Shown piece by piece: positions 38,901 through 50,700 of a DNA stretch of 64,000 bases (the stretch's first letter is position 1; each line of letters begins with the position of its first letter). Source of the stretch: Branchiostoma belcheri (Eukaryota; Chordata; Leptocardii; Amphioxiformes; Branchiostomatidae). A program made the position numbers and the translations under genes. The notes below the pieces were generated by a model. It had not been told where the DNA came from. It saw only the letters and a program-made list of their open reading frames with translations, and searched no databases. The DNA lies in NCBI RefSeq assembly GCF_001625305.1, contig NW_017804176.1, positions 1,076,930-1,140,929 on the forward strand. Reading direction: 5' to 3'.

Positions 38901-40375
38901 TCCTCGTGAAGACGAATCGCGTGCGTGTCATCTTCGAAGCCCGTCTTCCGAGCAGCCTTCACCGCAAGTGGCTGGGGATTCGTATCCAGCTGCTGTCAGT
39001 TTTCCTGGCTGTTTTAGGAATGCTCGTGGTCCTGATAGTGTGGAGCGTTGCCGCTCCCCCATATCCTGAAGAGAACTTCGACATCCAGCCAGACAAGATT
39101 TTCCTGGAGTGCAAAACAGGCACGTGGATTGGCTGGGGGGTCATGATTGGCTACATCGTGGTGCTGGCCATGTGCTGCTTCTACTTTGCCTTCAAGGCAA
39201 GAAAACTGCCAGAGAACTTCAACGAAGCTAAGTTCATAGTCCTCAGCATGCTCATCTTCTTCATTGTGTGGATTTCGATCATCCCTGCCTACGTTGGGAC
39301 GACAGGGAAGTTCGTTGTGATGACCCAGGGCATCGCGATTTACGCCTCCACCTTCGGGCTCCTGGCATGCTTCTTCTTCCCAAAGTGCTGGGTGATCCTG
39401 GTCACGCCCGAAAGGAACACTATGGCCTACATACGGGAGTCTACCACTGAGCACTCCTTCGTCACGGCAGCACGGGTCACCATTAGGAGACAAACTGAGG
39501 ACACGCAAACATCTGCTGGATCCAGAGGATCCTCCAAATCTGGCAGCCTGTTGAGGAAGGGTAAGAAGGGGGACAATGGATCTGGCAGAAAGAGTGAAGG
39601 TCTTAAGATGGGGCCGCTTGGTAACAAAAACACATCTAACAACAACAGATTGACTTCACTACAGGTTGATAACAGTCCTGAGCTCTTCCGTGCAAGAAGC
39701 AGCTCTTCACCGACAATCATCATCACAGAGCATCAGGACGATACAGAAGACATGTCAGCACAACACCTGACAGTGGGTCATCACCAGCCTACTGTCCAGG
39801 TTAACACTGAACCTACAGACAGCAGTAACAATGTGCCAAATCAGGATGCCTGGCTTCATCCTCAAAGCCCAGAGCGTGAATCCCAGTTGTCTAAAAATGT
39901 TACGGCAGCAACAAAGCCTTATTTTAACTTTGATGTAGACATGGAAAGACAGTCCTCACATTCTGGCTCAGATATGCAACAAGAGGATGACAAAAATATA
40001 TCCAAATTGAGTGAAAGTTCTGAAGACTCCATAAATTCGAACACAGGCTGTCCATTACTAACTGGGTACTCAGATGAACCACCCACTCCAGAGAAGTACA
40101 ACTCCTCTGACCAAACTTTGCCAGATTTGTCCGATGCACAGGTACTTGTACAGCCCACCAACGGTGCATGCAACACAACAGAATCTGTACAACCTTCTCA
40201 GAGTGCATTAGACACGTCTGCACAACCTCCTACAAGACTGTCTGACATACCTGTACAGCCTCCCCAAAGTGTGACAGATACATCTGTACAACCTCTCCAT
40301 GACATGTCTGTGCAGTCAGCTACACCAAATATGGACAGGACTACAATAGATGACCCAGACATCACTTTTGTATAG
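35941..40375 (+). CDS. Calcium-sensing-receptor-like class C GPCR
   Basis: Four exons join in frame: 35941-37274, 37412-37670, 38051-38174, 38550-40375, giving 3543 nt and 1180 aa. Class C receptors bind ligand in an extracellular Venus flytrap and signal through G proteins. A signal peptide covers about residues 1-30. The flytrap (about 30-535) shows GDIMLGGLFSMH, RGFRELSAMRFAIEEINNS, VANLLGLFDIPMISYA, DNSYGRPGIEQF and ASEAW. The Asp, Tyr and Glu that contact amino-acid or calcium ligands in CaSR are retained (VPSDFQQ, NSYGRPG, ASEAW). A cysteine-rich domain follows (CSETC, then PTCCWKCQSC). Seven membrane segments span about 607-865, with the family signatures TPVVKASSRELL, FEARLPSSLHRKW and KARKLPENFNEAKF. 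The tail of about 315 residues is Ser/Thr-rich with degenerate VQPPQSxxDTS repeats. Orthology to CaSR rather than to GPRC6A or taste-type receptors is likely but unproven. Confidence 0.93.
37724..37848 (+). repeat. Tandem repeat with TTAGGG-like motifs in GPCR intron 2
   Basis: Two diverged copies of a unit of about 67 bp, containing gtagagttagg, accattgaca and gttagggttaggg, lie in the intron between 37670 and 38051. Each carries two consecutive TTAGGG hexamers. This is too few to call an interstitial telomere. Confidence 0.6.
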
Positions 40376-41735
40376 TTGAACAGGTCTCACAATTTAAGAA
40401 AATTTCTTCTACTTGTAAAGCTTTTCAGTCTACATTGGCAAGGAGCTTACTTTTGGTTTTACAAAGGCTGGTTCAATGTACAAAGTCTGACTACAATGAT
40501 CTCACAAACCTTGTGAAACAACATGCTACGTGTATATTATAGGTACATGTACATTATATGTACAATGCAGATGATAGAGCAAAGTTCATGTAAGAAGCAT
40601 GTGAAATATTCTACATGTATTAAGGAAGCTTCTGGACAATGTTGGAAAATAATGTCATGTCTGTAGTAAAATGTTTGTAGGAATGGATTTTCTAAGCTAC
40701 AGTTAGTTGTGAGGTGTAGTAACAGAAATCTATAAAGTGAACATTATGTTGCAGGGTATTGCATTTTTTTAAGTGCTTGTCACATTGACATTTTTTTATG
40801 CAAAAGTAAAGTCAGTTAAATTTGTGGATTTGACAGGTTCCAGTTGATACAGGGCTGTCACAAGCACTGTAACAAACTCAAGAGATGAACAGCCAAAAGT
40901 ACAAATCTTAGATTTTAAACCCTTGTCTTCTCCATGTTGAATTTTGGTCTCTCGTGTACGTACCAGGTTGAAGCTTGGACATATTGTTTTTTCACTTCCT
41001 TGACTGTCTACAGGTAACAAACTGAACAAGCTGTTATGGAATGATCCAGAAATATGGAAAAATTTTATTTTTATTTTTATAGGAAACTTGAGTATGTTCT
41101 AATGTGTACATCTTTGTTGCCTTCTCAATTGGTAAAGTTTGTCAACTTTGTGAAGTACATAATGGATGTAAATATATTGCATGATTGTGAATAATTTTCA
41201 GTTTCAATTTATGTTCAATCCATTGTAATCAATATCTGGCTATGCAATGAAATTTGTTACGGGTTGAAGTTCTATGCATAATGTATCTAAAATCATTTAC
41301 TCTCGTTTAATGCAAGAAGTACTGTCATTCAAATAAGATTAAAAGACTTTATTTTTATCTCTGTAATTTGAATGTGACATAAAAATGACTCTTGAAATAA
41401 ACAACAATGACTAGCAGAGTTTTCCATAATTGGCTGTGTGGTTCTATTTTTGAAGTCAGTTCAACAACATCAAATAATTAATGATTTATGAACAGTTAAT
41501 TGATGATGAATAAATGAAATTGACTAGTAATGTTACGAAATATAGATAATTCTAAGAACACTCTAACTTTTAGTCTCTATTAGACTGTCTCACAGCTACT
41601 GTTAGACTGATTGACTGTATTATCTCTAACACTCTTTTTTGAAACTTTCATAGTAAGAAATTCTATAACCCATTTTGTACACATGTAAATACTGTACAGT
41701 ACAATTTTCCCAGGCCTCACCTTTCCCATCATGCA
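40376..41735. other. Convergent 3' regions of the GPCR gene and TAF2
   Basis: The GPCR and TAF2 are transcribed toward each other, with 1.36 kb between their stop codons. The region is A/T-rich and holds no further gene. AATAAA at 41396-41401 is a likely polyadenylation signal for the GPCR, implying a 3' UTR of about 1.0 kb. The TAF2 3' UTR must lie on the same DNA, and overlap of the two transcripts is possible. Confidence 0.55.
41396..41401 (+). terminator. Candidate polyadenylation signal of the GPCR gene
   Basis: A canonical AATAAA lies about 1.0 kb after the GPCR stop codon, with T/G-rich sequence about 30-45 nt downstream. Other A/T-rich hexamers in the region could also serve. Confidence 0.45.
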
Positions 41736-44700
41736 TCACGGCCTGGGTGACCTGACAGGTTTACTGTGACCCCTGTCGTCATGGGAACCGTGTTTGGATT
41801 TGTGCTTGTGTTTGTGTTTGTGTTTTTTCTTCTTCTTCTGCCTGTGTGATGACGAGGACTGGTCGTGGTGGTGTTTGGAGCTGGACTGGTGGGGATGGGG
41901 GGAGGGGTGGTTGGATAACTTCTTATGGTCCGGTCTGGGTTTGGACACTGCCGCTGACACATCTGGAACTACAGAGAGTTGAGGTGAAAACACTGTCAAC
42001 AAGAAATTACTAGTATGTCAATATCATCTTCTCAAGAGTTTGGCTCAAAACATCAGCAACTACAGAGTAGAATGATGCTAGGACACTTACCAGGATTAGC
42101 CTGAAAAATTATTGTCTTGAGTTAGACTTCAAAAGGGTTGTAGAGTAAAAAAAAACCCAATGCTGTAACACTACAGCTGGGAATAAAATTGTTCATATCT
42201 TTCCAATGTCAGTCTGGAATGAGATAGGGTGGGTAGCTAAGGGTTTCTAAGGGTTTTTTGTTGACATTTTGCAATAAATACAGTTTGAATGTAAAACTAA
42301 AATGCATCAAGAGCTCAACAACAATTCTCTCTGCTTGTTGGAAAGGGAAAAATATGTTACAATACAGCGGTAGCATACCTTTGCTGGCAGCTGGTTCCTG
42401 ATGTGACAGCCCGGTCTGTGGAGTCACCGGCTGTTCCTGTTGTTGCTGCTGTTTCTGCACCTCAGGACTGGCCGCTGCCTGCTCCTCTGCTGGCTTCCCT
42501 CCACCAAGCTGACAAGCACACATGGGTTATACCACATGTAAGGAAACATTGGGCTGAAGGCTTTATGCCTGATCTTACAGCTGATACAGACATGACACTT
42601 ATGACCAATGACCATGCATGTTAAAGAACCCACCACACCTTTCACATAACTTATGGGAAAGCCCTAACATGTGAATGTCCAAACACTGCTACATGTATCT
42701 GGAAGTCAATGATTCACTACAGACTCCGGGAAGAATAAACTGGAATTTACATTATGGAGATACCTGATCAAACAAACAAATAAACAAACAAATAAACACC
42801 CACCTGATGGAGTGACTCCAAAGTAAACTAATGAACCATGACCTATGATCTAATTACAAAAAAACCTGTGTTCACTATGATAAGCTTTGACCTATATCCA
42901 TTTTGATCTATGAACTATGACCTGTTACCTTTATGATGACCTATGACCTATGACCTCTCACCTTGATCTTGATCCTCATCTTGTTGCTGCCCTCCTGAGG
43001 CTGAACCTCCAGGGTGGGGTCAGATGGGGTCAGGAGGGGCGTGGTTGGGGGGAGGGGATCTGTCTCAGCCTGGAAAGGCATTATGAACGATAGATATTGA
43101 TACCAAATAAAAGTTACTTTCAGGTAAGTTGTAGGATGTAAAATGACTAGTAGCTTGAGGCTAAGCTTCTACATCCACTTGACAGTCATATGTATGATAG
43201 ATATTGAAATCTCATTAAAATTACTTTTAGTTAAGTTGTAAAATGACTTTTGTGGCTACAAGTAACTATCCACAGCCATCTGACAGTCAATATGAAAACT
43301 TTGAATAGACCGTGTTGCCGCATAATAATGCTGAATAAACTAAGGTTTACCTCCTTACAGTTAAACCTATCTAGATCCTGACTCACTTTTCTCTTGACCC
43401 CATGTGTTTCCGCCGGACTGCTGCCTGCCTTGTCATCCTCCTGTAGAACTGCTGCAGCTTTCTTCTCCTTCAGGTTAACGAGCAGCCCGAACTCCGGCGG
43501 GGGGAGGCACGACGGGCGCACCCGGCCGAACATGGTGTAGTACAGGTCCACCAGGTCACAGCGCAGACGGGCGTCATACGACAGACCTGTGTTCAATTAA
43601 CAGTGCACAGTGAACTACAGTATGTAACACCTTTAGTGCACTATGCACCAAGTAACATCTAGTGTCAGTGCACAGTAAACCAGTCAGAATTGCCCTGATG
43701 AAGATGACAGATGGTAATTGAAGCATCAGCTTGTGAAAAATAAATGGTTGAATGTGATCAAAGAACTTTGCTATTCATTCGTTTACCAACCTAAAGAAAT
43801 TATTTACGGAGACCTCTGTTCAGTTTGTGTACATCAGTATTATTCTGTAATTCACAGGGAAGGAAATCCCTGCACAGAAACCCAGGGAAGACATCCCTGC
43901 ACAGAAGTCCTGGGGAGTAAACCCTAGCACAGAAAATCAAGAGAGGATGATCATGAAACACCCCTGTATATAAAGTCCTAGAGAGTAAACCTTAGCACAG
44001 AAAATCCAGGAGGATAAAACACCCCGTAAAATAGTCATATGTAGAATGCCAAAAACAGCCAGTGGGAATGGCCCCTGTTACATCGTGTAATGATTGTGTT
44101 GTGATGTGATATACAATGTCTTCATTTGCTTGTATCGTTGTGAAATAATAAAAAAAAGACCTGTGTTCAGCGTCGTCCACAGTCGTTCCACCAGCGACTC
44201 TTTGTTCAGCTTGGAATCCTCCTTAGGGGTGAAGGGAGGGTTCTTTAGGAGAAGCTGGAGGAGCTGTAAGAAACAAAACAACAAAAAAAGTCATTGAGTA
44301 GTCTAGATCTGATGTCAATGTAAATGACAACAAGTACAGGATTATAAAAGCATCAATGAAGAATGAAAGCTTCCTGTAGCCAAAGGAAGCCATTGATACA
44401 TGATGTTTAAGATAGTCTAGTATACTCTGAAGCATACCAGAAGAATAAGGATTGAATAGTCATGAAGTACCTTTAGGTGGCCATTGAATGAAGCTAGAAA
44501 GACGGAAAACAGTACAGTAGATGTAGCTGACAGCTTAATAGTAAGAGAAAACATGGTTGTGTTTCCTTCCTGTTACCTTGTGTCTGACGTACGGGATGGG
44601 GTCATTTTCCACATAGTCCAGCAGCCAGCCGAGTACTTCCTCATCCTGGTCCACGTGGACAAAGTCCGTCAGGATCTCCATGGCAACCAGACGGACATCC

Positions 44701-47700
44701 ACGAACTGTCCCGGTCGGCGTAGCTCTTAAACAGGGCGGCATTGCTGGGAAGGTGTCCGTTCTTCTGTAAGGTCCGGATAGCCTTCAGGCAGGCGACGGT
44801 GATGGTGAACTGGTAACATGGCAGGAGCTTCTCCAGGTTCAGGTGCCGCACTACGTCTTCTAACACAGCCTAGAGGTGAGCAGGAAAAATGTAAGACAGC
44901 GTATAACACAGTAATAACAATCTGTAACAGTACTGACACAGCCTTCAGGCAGCTGACAGTGATGGTGAACTGGTAACATGGCAGGAGCTTCTCCAGGTTC
45001 AGATGCCGCACTACGTCTTCTAACACGGCCTGGAGGGGAGCAGGAAAAATGTAAGACAGCGTAACACAACAATAACAATCTGTAACATTACTAACACAGC
45101 CTTCAGGCAGCTGACAGTGATGGTGAACTGGTAACATGGCAGGAGCTTCTCTAGGTTCAGGTGTTGCACAACATCTTCTAACACAGCCTAGAATTGATCA
45201 TGAGCAAGGGAAAGGTGTATGTATAACATAACACAGTCTAATAACAATCTACAACAAAACCTTCAGGGCGAACTGGTAACAAAGCAGCAAATTTGAGTGT
45301 TGCACAATATCTTCTATCACAGCCTAGAGGTGAGAAGGAATATGAAGGAGATTGTTTTACCAAGTGACACAAGAACATCAGTCGAAAGCAGAGCTTTCAG
45401 AGTGAATGGTGACACAGAAGCTAGTATTAGCATTGTAGTAGCATTTGCTAGGATCAGGGTAAAGGTTAGGAATTATTTTCTAACTCCAGCAGATGACACG
45501 ACCAGATGCCCACCTTAGTCTCGGGCAGCAGTGCCTGTTCTGTCCTGGAGTCTGTGGACGTGTCCAGCATGGTGACCGATGGCGTGACTGTGGCCGTCAG
45601 CGCGTCGATCAGCGAGGCTCGGTAGTAGTTGTCTGAGAACTTGTTCTTGCTGTTATCGTTGTACTTGATGAGCTGCAGGATGAACTGGAGAACGTCCTTG
45701 GGACAGCGACCGTGTGCGTCGCGTACCGCTCCCATGGCTACAGGCATGGTCTTCTGCAGGAAGTAACCCTGAAGGCAAATATTTTTATTATGGGTTCACC
45801 ACACCACGAAGTGGTGTGGTGAAACCATATTGCTTTTTCTGATGTTTCTTCTTCTTCTCCTCCTCCTGCCATTTTTTAAATGGATTCAGCTTCTTCATTT
45901 TAGGGCCCAAGGTCCTGAAATTTGGTATGGAGGTACAGTGGGCAAATACCCCTAGGCGTTTTTTAAATTATTGTGATACAGGCTTTTAGAATGGTTTTAT
46001 TTGAGTTTTTTGGCTGTGTTATAGCAAATGTATTACTGTATTAGTGTGCCTTGTTTACCACGTTTGGGCATGAGTCATCACAATGGAATGCAGGGCATCA
46101 ACCAATAGGCATGCAGCTTTCCTCTATTCTTCTTGCTGATTGGCTGTTGGGATTTAACTTGATTAACACCTGCATAGATCATTTCCACCTGCACAGAGCA
46201 TTTCTTGCTGATTGGCTGTTGGGATTTAACTTGATTAACACCTGCACAGCGCATTTCCATACTGACAGTATGTCTGTATTCAAGTGTTTTGGTAGGTATT
46301 TCAAGCTTTCCTGCTCCAGCATTGGAATGCGGGGCATGGACGTTTTTTTTTATTTTGAAAATCAACAGTTTGCATTATGCAATTAAAAATCCTAACCAAT
46401 AAAGTAGGGAATAGCTATCCAACTGTTGTTTTAGTTGTATTTTACTTCATATTATAGTTATATCAATGTAAATCATTGTTTTCCCTTGTGTTTCTCATTC
46501 TTTCCCTGCCATGTCGTAAAATGTGGTGAACCCATCGCTGTATTTGCTCCAAAGCAAATATTGGCCTTTCTAGTTATTACATAGTTTTTTTTTGAGAAAT
46601 CTGTTTTTGTGAAATCTGTTTAAAAGATCTAGGGTGTAAGGACTGGCATCTTCTAACACGGACTGTTAATTTCTTTTGTGCTTCTATATTTCTCTGATTT
46701 GTATACATACCTGATACATGTAAGTAAGATGCCTTTTACATATCTCCAGGACGGGTACACAATTTTATGACAATTTTGAATATCATGTTCTGTGCCGTGT
46801 TCATGATATATCCATGGATCATTGAAATATGTGCATCTATGTTAGAACTTGCACAAAATCTTCTCTACGGGAAGCAATAAACAATAGAGTGAAGTGATTT
46901 TCTCCCTGACCTGCAGGTTGGAGAAGTTGTTACACTTGATGAGGTTGGTGTACATCTGGGTACAGAACATGCGCTTGAACATGGACATCATGGCAGGGGG
47001 ACCCATCCACGAACTCACCATGGCATTGGCAACCTGCAAAACAATCACGAGACATCAACACTAGTGTTTTTCAGATGTCCCTGAATTAATAACCCGGGTA
47101 CAATGGCCAAGTGGGTAGAGTGCTCACTATGCAATGTGAATTCGAGGGGATTCATTCCTCAGCTAACCGACAACCGAATCCCCTCGAATTCACAATGAGT
47201 GCTCACTGACACATCGTGACAAGTCCAGACATGCTGCTGGCTGTCATGGTGCCCCAACCGTTCACGGTTATGGGACTTACATACATACATACAGACACAA
47301 AAAATAGCACAAATTACATAGACATAAGTAACATAGTTCCTGTAATAGTATGTGTGGTTCCCACCTTGTTGAGACAGAAGGCAGCCTCCATCCGGACGCG
47401 GTAGAAGCAGCTCTCGTTCTCCAGGATGTCGGTGAGTGCCAGGCGGGACGCGGGCGTGGGGAACTGCTCCAACGCCTGGATGGAGTCGTGCTGCGCGATG
47501 ATGTCACGCTCGTAACGCAGCTGGTACTGCCACATGAAGTCCGGCTGCTGCCACTCCACCTGAACAAACAAACAAACAAAAACAAATAAACAAACATTTC
47601 ACACTCAGCAGCTAGCTATAGTCTACTTCCACATGAAGTCTGGCTGCTGCCATTCAACCTGAACAAACAAACAAAAAATAAACGAACGTGACAGCTACTG

Positions 47701-50700
47701 CCACATTAAGTCTTGTTGCTAATGGAAAACCGAGAAGGGTGGCCCAATGGTTGAACAAATAGACTAAGATGAGAAGAGAGAGATGTTGCCAATGGACTAT
47801 AACAAAAAATGTAATAAACAATCATTATACAAATTATGCTTCTCAGCTAAAAGTACAATACATTCTAGACATCATCATTGTTCATGAGAAGAAGCTTTTC
47901 TTCAAGCGAAAAAAAATTAAGCATTGAACTGAAGTACCAAATAATTTATGACCTCCTGACAGACAGGAATGTTTGAGACTCAGTGTACTACTTGTGACCT
48001 CTAACCTTTCTAACGAGCGTCAGCTGTGGGTCGATGCGTATCCAGAGGACAGGTGAGTCTGCATCCATGGTGCTCAGGTCCATGTCTACCTCCTCACCAT
48101 TCACCAGGGGGATCTTCTTCTTCTTGTTCCTAGCAAACAAAGCAAGATGTTAAACTACAAATCTACTGACAACCAGTTCACATTGCACAAGACACATGTA
48201 ATATATAATTATGTTCTTCCTGAATATCAAAACACAGAAAATGTACAATAGCCAGCATCATATTTCTGCATAAAAACTTGATGGCAAATTTGCAAGTTGG
48301 GAATCGAACCTGCGACTCTTGGAGTGGCAGACAAGCTCGTGCCTGGTGGTGTTGTCCTCGATCTGGACTGAGTGGTTGAAGGATCCATCCAGCTCTTGAA
48401 TGGTGACAGTCAGTGGTCCCTGAGGAGATAACACTTCTTTGTAGTAAGGCATAGATTTCAGTTCACTTCACTTTATTCATTTATACAGGAAATTGCACTC
48501 AGGTCATTTGATCTGTTTTTCAGACAATCCTGTTTTTTAACAAACAACGCAATACATTTGCAAATAACAATAACAACAATTACAACATATTATACAATTA
48601 TTTTACCAAATTTGGTGCACTATCCGTATATTGAGTTTAATTTGGAGCATGGCTGGGATGTGTAAGATTGATTCAGTGAGTCAAAAATTATTGAATGTGA
48701 AACTAGCTTATCTATTTGTTATTAAATAAAAGTTAAAGATCTTACCATCACATGTGGTCTTACTCATTTTACCAAATAAATGTATCTTACCAAATATCTT
48801 GCCAATGCATGATCTTATTATCATCTTACCAAATATCTTACCATGTTCTTAGTTCTTACCAAAGATCTTACGAAAGTTACCAATTAGTATACTTGGTGTA
48901 TATATATATAAAGAGTACTTACCACATATTTCTGTATCCCATGTTCGCCCACCCTCTGGTTGAGTTCCAGCTCCACCAGGTTCCGTTTCCTGTTGAACAC
49001 AAAACTGCCACTGAAATGGACGACTCCTCCCTGGTACACCCACTGGTCCAGCAGCAAGTGGATATCCTTGCCTACGGAAACAAAATATTATGAACTTAAC
49101 ATTGGCAAGGTGGTCTTGTGGCTTAAAGGTTGTTTAAGCTTGAGGTTCTGGGTTCGAATTCATGGCAGCCATAGCATTTTTGGAAAGGCACTTTAAGTTT
49201 ACAGTCATCTTTTTCCTTACTTGACTCAGGTAAAAATGAGTACTGAAGTACTACCTAACGTTAAAAACATCTTCCCAAATACTGAAATAGGATGTAAAAC
49301 TGAAGGCCTCATGTTTGAGGAGGGCCACACCTCGAAGATGTTAAAGATCCTTCCACACTTTTGAAAATAGTAGTGGTCTTTCCTAGAGTGAGTGGATCAA
49401 ACCTTACAGTCTGGTCTCAGGGTTGACATCTTTGAGAGTGATATGAGTTTGGTAAGAGTTTAGAGGTTATATATTTAATTAATAGTATTAATATGCCCTT
49501 TGAACTGACCTGAGACAGTAGAGATGAATTTGACAAAGCTGGCAGAGGACTGTCTGAGCAGCATGTTGGACAAGTTGGAATATAGATTTGGGGTCAGTGG
49601 TTAAAAGTTAATAGTAGCTGGTAACTGACCTGAGACAGTAGAGATGAGCTTGACAAAGCTGGCGGAGGACAGCAGCATGTTGGACCAGTTGGTTGGGCTG
49701 AACTTCTGACCAGCTGCCGACGTGGCAAGGGACAACAGCTTATTAAAAACCTGAAACACAACATTATCATTATCAACAGGGTTTGTTCTTTGTGGTAGAT
49801 ACATGGCAGTATGACCTGATTTACCCTGAAGTGAAAAGGTACAAGTACTTTCATGTAAGTTACATGTACCTGTGCCAACTAAACAATTAGTAATTTACCT
49901 GTAACAAGGACTCAAAGCCAATCTTCTGCTCCACCAGTCGAGTGATGAGGTGGGACTTCTTGGCGGCCATCTTGCTGTGGATCCAGGACGTGGTGTGGGG
50001 ATGTCGTGTGTGGAAATAGCGCCCCCTGGCACTGGTGTCCTTACTGTGCAGCACGACCAGCTCCTTCTCTGTCTCATAGTGCACCAGCTTCTGCTGCTCA
50101 CTGTGGATCCAGTACCGGTACTCGTTCTTTCCGAAGAACTTCTTGATGTACTGTCCCAGCAGGTACCCGGCGATGCCCTTGCCGACCCACACGTCCGACC
50201 ACGAGTGCATGCAGACGTAACACCCGAAGAACTGCTGCGCCACGGCGTACGCGATCACCCGCCGCGTGTACGGGGTCTGGTCGATGATGCGCGGCGTGTG
50301 GAGCAGGTTGGTGTTGAAGATGGTGAGAGAGGCGTACGAGCCGGCGTTCTCGTAGCTCTGGTCCACAAACACGGCCTTGTAGCAGGTGTAGGGATACCTC
50401 CAGCTGAGGAGCTCCTCGTAGAACTCCAGGATGCGGTGGATGCTGTCTGCCGTGTGCTTGAGGAGCGACATGAGGTGCGGGAGGCAGAAGTACGTCACCT
50501 CGTGCATGTGGGGGTCCACCAGGATCTCAAACGGACCAATGGCCACGGCAATGTTTGGAGCTGAGGTCGGGATACTCAGCACGTAGTGGAAGGTCTTCTT
50601 TTTGGAGTCAGCGGTGAAAACTGTGTCCACGAGATCACCGCAGGACACAGCTGTCATGGCGGCGTCCACCGTGAACTCCAGCTTCCAGGTGCAAAGTTCG

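Noticed and set aside
48295..48325. tRNA B-box-like sequence ggttcgattccc on the minus strand
   Set aside because: It is the exon 7 donor junction of TAF2 (coding HSKSRR then gt). There is no A box or cloverleaf around it.
49950..50564. 204-codon plus-strand ORF
   Set aside because: It is the antisense of the large TAF2 exon 4.
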